NCBI GenBank assembly: GCA_934572465.1
Contig: CAKTLG010000025.1
Location: 1 to 27,640 of the forward strand
From: an uncultured Oscillospiraceae bacterium
GTDB taxonomy: Bacteria; Bacillota; Clostridia; Oscillospirales; Oscillospiraceae
Reading direction: 5' to 3'
DNA length: 27,640 bases
Shown here: positions 23,753-27,640 of the stretch, piece after piece
How positions within the stretch are numbered: the stretch's first letter is position 1
Layout: the number at the start of each line of letters is the position of its first letter
Translations under genes and position numbers: made by a program
The notes under the pieces: generated by a model
The model's database searches: none
Told to the model about the DNA's origin: nothing
Seen by the model: only the letters and a program-made list of their open reading frames with translations

Positions 23753-24490
23753 TTACGCCTCGGCTTCGCCCTCGGCCTTTTCGGCGATGGCTTCCTCGTT
23801 GGTCTCGCCCTGCTTGCCCTCGATCATGGCGTTGGCCATCACGGAGGAGATGAGCTTGATGGCGCGGATGGCATCATCGTTGCCGGGGATGGGGTAATCG
23901 ATCTCGTCGGGATCGCAGTTGGTATCAGCGATGGCAACAACGGGAATACCGAGCTTGTGGGCCTCGGCGATGGCGTTGCGCTCCTTGCGGGTGTCGACGA
24001 TGAACAGCGCGCCGGGAAGCTTCTTCATGTCCTTGACGCCGCCGAGATACTTCTCGAGCTTCTCGATCTCGCCGAGGTGCTTCATGACTTCCTTCTTCGG
24101 CAGCATATCGAACGTACCGTCAGCCTGCATGGTCTTGAGCTGGTTGAGACGGTCAACGCGGGTGCGCATGGTCTTGAAGTTGGTCATCATGCCGCCGAGC
24201 CAGCGGGCGTTGACATAGTAACCGCCGCAGCGGGCAGCCTCTTCCTTGATGGCCTCCTGCGCCTGCTTCTTGGTGCCGACGAACAGGATGTTCTGACCGC
24301 TCTCGGACACAGAGCGCACGAAGTTATATGCCTCTTCGAGCTTCTTGACGGTCTTCTGCAGGTCGATGATATAGATGCCGTTGCGCTCCGTGTAGATGTA
24401 GGGAGCCATTTTGGGGTTCCAGCGGCGGGTCTGATGGCCGAAGTGGACGCCTGCCTCGAGCAGAGCTTTCATGGATACGACGTTTGCCAT
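23753..24490 (-). CDS. rpsB: 30S ribosomal protein S2
   Basis: 245 residues with the S2 signatures [43 protein letters not shown] and [42 protein letters not shown] split across the protein. The tail is acidic ([13 protein letters not shown]). Start ATG 24490 gives [14 protein letters not shown]; an ORF extension to 24511 overlaps the ribosome site AAGGAG, which lies about 12 bases before the chosen ATG. First gene of rpsB-tsf. Confidence 0.98.
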   Translation of the reverse strand: MANVVSMKALLEAGVHFGHQTRRWNPKMAPYIYTERNGIYIIDLQKTVKKLEEAYNFVRSVSESGQNILFVGTKKQAQEAIKEEAARCGGYYVNARWLGGMMTNFKTMRTRVDRLNQLKTMQADGTFDMLPKKEVMKHLGEIEKLEKYLGGVKDMKKLPGALFIVDTRKERNAIAEAHKLGIPVVAIADTNCDPDEIDYPIPGNDDAIRAIKLISSVMANAMIEGKQGETNEEAIAEKAEGEAEA

Positions 24491-24528
24491 TGCTTGTAGT
24501 TTCTCCTTCAAGTTTAGTTTTTACCTCT

Positions 24529-24581
24529 GGAGCCGTCATCCTTCCTGCCAACCGGATGGCACAGGCAAGTCGTCCGACTCC
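24529..24581 (-). promoter_or_regulatory. structured rpsB leader element
   Basis: Within the leader of about 100 nt, GGAGTCG (24581-24575) pairs with CGGCTCC (24535-24529, one G-U). An inner CCTG.GCC/GGCAGG helix is also possible. It could be an autogenous S2-binding site, as ribosomal protein leaders often are. No known motif was matched. Confidence 0.4.
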
Positions 24582-24598
24582 ATGCGGAATACCCGAGT

Positions 24599-24661
24599 AT
24601 TATACCGCGCCGATGCGCAAATTGCAAGTAGTTTTTCAAATTTTCATAAGGGTTTTTCAAA
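24599..24661 (-). promoter_or_regulatory. rpsB-tsf promoter with upstream A/T repeats
   Basis: TTGCAA (24627-24622), a 17-base spacer and TATAAT (24604-24599). Upstream, GTTTTTCAAA is repeated at 24631-24640 and 24652-24661 (21 bases apart), an UP-element-like pattern suited to a strong translation-machinery promoter. Confidence 0.85.
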
Positions 24662-24669
24662 AATCGCGC

Positions 24670-24697
24670 TTGCAAAACCGGCAGATTTTCTTATAAT
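24670..24697 (+). promoter_or_regulatory. plus-strand promoter candidate opposing the YlmC/YmxH gene
   Basis: TTGCAA (24670-24675), a 16-base spacer and TATAAT (24692-24697). Transcription would start near 24704, run antisense through the sporulation gene at 24739-25023 and reach gltS 420 bases on. Confidence 0.45.
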
Positions 24698-24738
24698 GTG
24701 GTCTATCCGCTCTTTGCGGCGCCCGCACACCGGACGGC

Positions 24739-25023
24739 TCAAAGCCGCCGCGCGCGCTTTTCGCGTCTTGGCGGCTCCTGGCGCGGGAAGGGCCTGTCGA
24801 TCAGGATGATATCATCGCCGACCTGCTTGATGCTCTCCCACGGGATGTAGTATTCCTCGCCGCGGCCGAACAGGCCGAAAAAGCGAAAGCGCCCGGGGAC
24901 GATCAGCCCGCTCAGCTCCCCCTCCGGCAGCCGGCACTCCACGTCGCCGACATAGCCGAGGCGGCAGCCGTCGTGGATGTTGATGACCTCCTTGCACCGT
25001 AGATCCGTAAAGCGGCAGTTCAT
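24739..25023 (-). CDS. YlmC/YmxH family sporulation protein (PRC-barrel)
   Basis: A 94-residue protein with one PRC-barrel fold. The pattern starts with the DLRCKEVINIHDGCRLGYVGDVE strand region and continues through GELSGLIVPG. It then has YYIPWESIKQVGDDIILID. These are the marks of the YlmC/YmxH family, which is widespread in spore formers; its molecular role is not established. The C-terminal 20 residues are strongly basic and proline-rich, beyond the usual core. GGAGGGGGAG lies upstream of ATG 25023. It is divergent from gltS. Confidence 0.9.
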   Translation of the reverse strand: MNCRFTDLRCKEVINIHDGCRLGYVGDVECRLPEGELSGLIVPGRFRFFGLFGRGEEYYIPWESIKQVGDDIILIDRPFPRQEPPRREKRARRL

Positions 25024-25123
25024 CGCGCTCCCCCTCCTTTTTCCCTATCCTATTGCGGAAATGGGAAGTCCTATTCCCGCTGTCGGCGGGAAACCGAAAA
25101 TCGACAAATCAGAGGTTTTGCAC

Positions 25124-26317
25124 ATGACTCAGATCCAGCTCAATATGTATCACGCCCTCGCGCTCGGCGCGGCGATGTACGCCCTCGGCCTGATCCTGAC
25201 AAAAAGGATCCCCGTGCTCAGCCGCTTCTGCATTCCCGCGCCGCTGGTCGGCGGGCTGTGCTTTGCGATCGTCAACACCATCCTGTACGCTACGGGCACG
25301 GCGGTCATCACGTTTGACGACACGCTGCAGACGGTCTTCATGATCATGTTCTTCACGACCGTCGGCTTCACGGTGAGCATCCCGATGCTGCTCAAAAGCG
25401 GCAAGGCGGTGCTGCTCCTGCTCGCGCTGAGCATTGCGATCATTATTTTGCAGAACGCGGTCGGCAGCGGCGTGATGGCGCTGATGGGAAAGAACCCGCT
25501 GTTTGGCCTTGGCTGCGGCTCCATCGCCATGATCGGCGGCCCCGGCACCGCCGCCGCCATCGGGCCGGATCTTGACGCCGCCGGAGCCGTTGGCGGAACG
25601 ACGGTCGCTGTCGCCGCGGCGACGTTCGGGCTGATCTTCGGCTCGCTGCTCGGCGGGCCGATCGCACAGCGGCTGATCGTCAAGAACCATCTGCGCGACG
25701 AGCTTGCCGAGCAGAACGAGACCGAGGACGCCGACGATGCGCATTTTACCACCCATTCCGGCAGCTTTGTGCGCGGCTTCCTGCTGCTGGTGTTCTGCGT
25801 GGGCATCGGCAGCTTCATTACCGCGTGGCTGACAAAGCTCTGCGGCTTCAATTTTCCTGCCTACATCGGCCCCATGCTCGCAGCCGTTATCGTGCGCAAC
25901 GTCATCGACCGCACGAAGGTCATGGAGTTCCCCCGCGAGGAGATCTCGACGATGGGCAGCATGTTCCTCGCCATCTTTCTCTCCATGGCGCTCTCGGGGC
26001 TCAAGCTCTGGCAGCTCGTCGATCTGGCGCTGCCGATGCTCGTCTGCCTTGCCGCCGAGGTGCTGCTGATGGTCGCCTTCTCGCTGTTCGTCGTCTTCCC
26101 GCTCATGGGCCGCGACTACGACGCCGCCATGATAACCGCGGGCTTCATCGGCTTCGGCATGGGCGCAACGTCCAACGCCATGGCGAATATGCAGGCCGTC
26201 TCCCGCCGCTACGGCCCCTCACCCTCGGCCTACTTCGTTATCCCCATGGTCGGCGGACTGTTCAACGACTTTTTCAACGCCGCGATCATCGCCTTCAGCA
26301 TCGGGCTTTTGTCCTGA
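25124..26317 (+). CDS. gltS: sodium/glutamate symporter GltS
   Basis: Imports glutamate with sodium across the cytoplasmic membrane. The 397-residue protein has about ten hydrophobic helices in two halves separated by a charged loop (about 185-205, NHLRDELAEQNETEDADDAH). The first half has a GGPGTAAAIGP loop, where relatives usually carry a glycine-rich GGxGT motif. The second half has GFGMGATSNAMANMQAV. ATG 25124 is chosen for AGAGG 8 bases upstream and the family-like MTQIQLNMYHALALGA; the frame runs to 24977 but has no ribosome site there. No clear terminator follows before sigG. Confidence 0.92.
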   Translation: MTQIQLNMYHALALGAAMYALGLILTKRIPVLSRFCIPAPLVGGLCFAIVNTILYATGTAVITFDDTLQTVFMIMFFTTVGFTVSIPMLLKSGKAVLLLLALSIAIIILQNAVGSGVMALMGKNPLFGLGCGSIAMIGGPGTAAAIGPDLDAAGAVGGTTVAVAAATFGLIFGSLLGGPIAQRLIVKNHLRDELAEQNETEDADDAHFTTHSGSFVRGFLLLVFCVGIGSFITAWLTKLCGFNFPAYIGPMLAAVIVRNVIDRTKVMEFPREEISTMGSMFLAIFLSMALSGLKLWQLVDLALPMLVCLAAEVLLMVAFSLFVVFPLMGRDYDAAMITAGFIGFGMGATSNAMANMQAVSRRYGPSPSAYFVIPMVGGLFNDFFNAAIIAFSIGLLS

Positions 26318-26368
26318 GAACCGTTTGATGGCGCGAAGTCCATCGCAAACCGCCGAACGATAAAAAAT

Positions 26369-26445
26369 ATCCCCGTCTCCCCTGCGGTATGTTTCCGCCG
26401 TGCGCGGAAATACTGAATGCAGTTAGCTGCAAGGGAGGCGGGGAT
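26369..26445 (+). promoter_or_regulatory. hairpin that would hide the sigG ribosome binding site
   Basis: ATCCCCGTCTCCC (26369-26381) pairs with GGGAGGCGGGGAT (26433-26445), 13 bp with one G-U. After one mismatch three more pairs follow (26383-26385 with 26429-26431). The Shine-Dalgarno GGGAGG is in the 3' arm, and the sigG promoter lies in the loop. Confidence 0.7.
26387..26414 (+). promoter_or_regulatory. sigma-F/sigma-G type promoter of sigG
   Basis: GTATG (26387-26391), a 14-base spacer and GGAAATACT (26406-26414). The -10 fits the forespore pattern GGnnATACT fully and the -35 fits GYATA at four of five. The predicted start near 26421 is 30 bases before the gene. Confidence 0.7.
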
Positions 26446-26450
26446 CGTTT

Positions 26451-27221
26451 ATGCTGGGCAAGGTGGAGATCTGCGGCGTGAACACAGCGCATCTGCCGAC
26501 GCTGAGCGCCGCGCAGACGGACGCGCTGCTCAGGCGCGCAAAGCAGGGCGACGCACAGGCGCGCGAGGCGCTCGTCGAGGGCAACCTGCGGCTGGTGCTG
26601 TCGGTCATCCAGCGCTTTTCCGGGCGCGGCGAAAACGCGGACGATCTCTTTCAGGTCGGCTGCGTGGGACTGCTAAAGGCCATCGACAACTTCGACATTT
26701 CGCAGAACGTCCGCTTTTCCACCTACGGCGTACCCATGATCATCGGCGAGATCCGCCGGTATCTGCGCGACAACAGCGCCATCCGCGTCAGCCGCTCGAT
26801 GCGCGACACCGCTTACCGCGTCCTGCAGGCGCGCGAAAAGCTGCAGCGCGAGCAGCAGCGTGAGCCGACGGTCGAGCAGATCGCGCGTGAGCTGGATATC
26901 CCGCGCGAGGAGGTCGTCTTTGCGATGGATGCGGTCTGCGATCCCGTCTCGCTCTTCGAGCCGGTCTATTCCGACGGCGGCGACGCCGTATGTGTGATGG
27001 ATCAGGTGCGCGACGACAGGAACACCGACGAGGACTGGCTCGAGCAGATCGCGCTCAAGGATGCCATGGGGCAGCTCACCGCGCGCGAGCGCACGATCCT
27101 CGCTCTGCGCTTTTGCAATGGCAAGACGCAGATGGAGGTCTCCAGTGAGATCGGCATTTCACAGGCGCAGGTCTCGCGCCTTGAAAAGAACGCCATCAAG
27201 AGCATCAAGAAGAATATGTAA
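26451..27221 (+). CDS. sigG: RNA polymerase forespore sigma factor SigG
   Basis: Directs late forespore transcription after engulfment. The 256 residues start MLGKVEICGVNTAHLP, the SigG-specific N-terminus (KVEICGV). Region 2 follows with NLRLVLSVIQRF and DDLFQVGCVGLLKAIDNFD...FSTYGVPMIIGEIRRYLRD. Region 3 is VSRSMRDTAYRVLQAREKL, with the SigG/F-like DPVSLFEPVYSDGGDAVCVMDQV. Region 4 is a helix-turn-helix (KTQMEVSSEIGISQAQVSRLEK). ATG 26451 follows GGGAGG by 12 bases. In Bacillus spoIIIG sits behind the sigE operon; here gltS is upstream instead. Confidence 0.97.
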   Translation: MLGKVEICGVNTAHLPTLSAAQTDALLRRAKQGDAQAREALVEGNLRLVLSVIQRFSGRGENADDLFQVGCVGLLKAIDNFDISQNVRFSTYGVPMIIGEIRRYLRDNSAIRVSRSMRDTAYRVLQAREKLQREQQREPTVEQIARELDIPREEVVFAMDAVCDPVSLFEPVYSDGGDAVCVMDQVRDDRNTDEDWLEQIALKDAMGQLTARERTILALRFCNGKTQMEVSSEIGISQAQVSRLEKNAIKSIKKNM

Positions 27222-27254
27222 ACAAAAGGGCGGGGAAAATCCCCGTCCTTTTGT
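27222..27254 (+). terminator. sigG terminator
   Basis: Arms 27222-27236 and 27240-27254 form a 15-bp stem (one G-U) with a 3-base loop and a TTTTGT end. It starts on the base after the sigG stop codon. Confidence 0.9.
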
Positions 27255-27266
27255 CGCTTCGGCGGC

Positions 27267-27296
27267 TTGACTTTCCGCGTCCGGTTTCTATACAAT
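27267..27296 (+). promoter_or_regulatory. sigma-A promoter of the FAD-dependent dehydrogenase gene
   Basis: TTGACT (27267-27272), an 18-base spacer and TACAAT (27291-27296). Predicted start near 27303, about 48 bases before the start codon. Confidence 0.8.
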
Positions 27297-27350
27297 GGGA
27301 AAGCACTCTGTCTATCGGAGACATTTTGAACGTTCAGGGAGGGTCCTTCC

Positions 27351-27640
27351 ATGCATTATGACGTGATCATCATTGGCGCCGGCCCCGGCGGCATCTTCTC
27401 CGCCTACGAGCTAACAAAGGCGCGCAGCGGCCTGCGCGTGGCCGTGTTCGAGGCGGGCCACAGCCTCGAAAAGCGCCGCTGTCCCATCGACGGCGATAAG
27501 GTCAAATCCTGCATCCGCTGCAAGAGCTGCTCGATCATGAGCGGCTTCGGCGGCGCAGGCGCGTTTTCCGACGGCAAATACAACATCACCAACGACTTCG
27601 GCGGCACGCTGCACGAGTACATCGGCAAAAAGCAGGCGCT
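27351..27640 (+). CDS. FAD-dependent dehydrogenase/oxidoreductase (COG2509-like), 5' part
   Basis: The first 96 codons are visible; the gene runs off the right edge. The N-terminus MHYDVIIIGAGPGGIFSAYEL is the FAD-binding Rossmann motif, split here as DVIIIGAGPGG and the following helix. It ends the first beta-alpha-beta unit at VAVFEAG. Four cysteines follow (CPIDGDKVKSCIRCKSC), then GFGGAGAFSDGKYN, a combination typical of large uncharacterised FAD-dependent dehydrogenases of anaerobes. Substrate unknown. GGGAGGG lies about 7 bases before ATG 27351. Confidence 0.88.
   Translation, partial: MHYDVIIIGAGPGGIFSAYELTKARSGLRVAVFEAGHSLEKRRCPIDGDKVKSCIRCKSCSIMSGFGGAGAFSDGKYNITNDFGGTLHEYIGKKQA

Noticed and set aside
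26330..26350. GATGG...CCATC repeat after gltS as a terminator
   Set aside because: Only 5 bp and no T-run on the plus strand.
1..27640. CRISPR arrays, tRNA or rRNA genes, prophage or defence islands
   Set aside because: No regularly spaced repeats, no tRNA-like cloverleaf or rRNA segments, and no phage or defence gene families were seen.

Overview
By eye this is chromosomal DNA of a GC-rich, anaerobic, endospore-forming Firmicute. The class Clostridia fits best, and an Oscillospiraceae-like gut lineage is my inference. The evidence is sporulation sigma factors SigH and SigG, SpoIIM, a SpoIID/LytB protein, a YlmC/YmxH protein, a tyrosyl-tRNA T-box, Firmicute-type gene neighbourhoods and strong GGAGG ribosome binding sites. 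Most genes are on the minus strand. Plus-strand genes are dapA, gltS, sigG and a flavoprotein cut by the right edge.

Layout in coordinate order. 1-122: a possible transposase tail and a minus-strand terminator. 141-1136: sigH followed by a zinc-ribbon gene, behind a sigma-A promoter that almost touches the sigH start codon. 1173-5027: ruvC, ruvA, a 53-residue membrane protein, ruvB and glmM from one promoter. 5046-6634: spoIIM-xerD with a terminator. 6635-7018: non-coding. 7019-9137 and 9148-11855: spoIID-like, queA, tgt, yajC and a TIGR04086-type membrane protein. yajC has its own promoter, and its terminator hairpin contains the ribosome binding site of the next gene. 11915-12802: dapA (plus). 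12911-14573: tyrS with a complete T-box leader (specifier UAC).

14570-22587 is the centrepiece. One promoter (22559-22587) reads a gene-free stretch of about 650 nt whose two ends pair with each other. It then reads a four-helix membrane protein, dxs, tlyA, nadK, argR, recN and a degenerate M28-type peptidase. Size, structure and neighbours match OLE RNA (Ornate, Large, Extremophilic RNA) and its partner OapA, so I call the gene-free stretch an OLE RNA. This RNA class is already known, but its biochemical role is not settled. Here it is the leader of an operon for isoprenoid precursor synthesis, NADP synthesis, arginine control and DNA repair.

22679-24661: rpsB-tsf with promoter, a structured leader, an intercistronic hairpin and a terminator. 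24670-25023: a YlmC/YmxH sporulation protein with an opposing plus-strand promoter. 25124-26317: glutamate symporter gltS. 26369-27254: sigG with a sigma-F/G-like promoter sitting in the loop of a hairpin that would hide its ribosome binding site on read-through mRNA. 27267-27640: promoter and 5' part of a COG2509-like FAD-dependent dehydrogenase.

All family calls come from reading motifs in translated sequence. No database search or RNA folding program was run.
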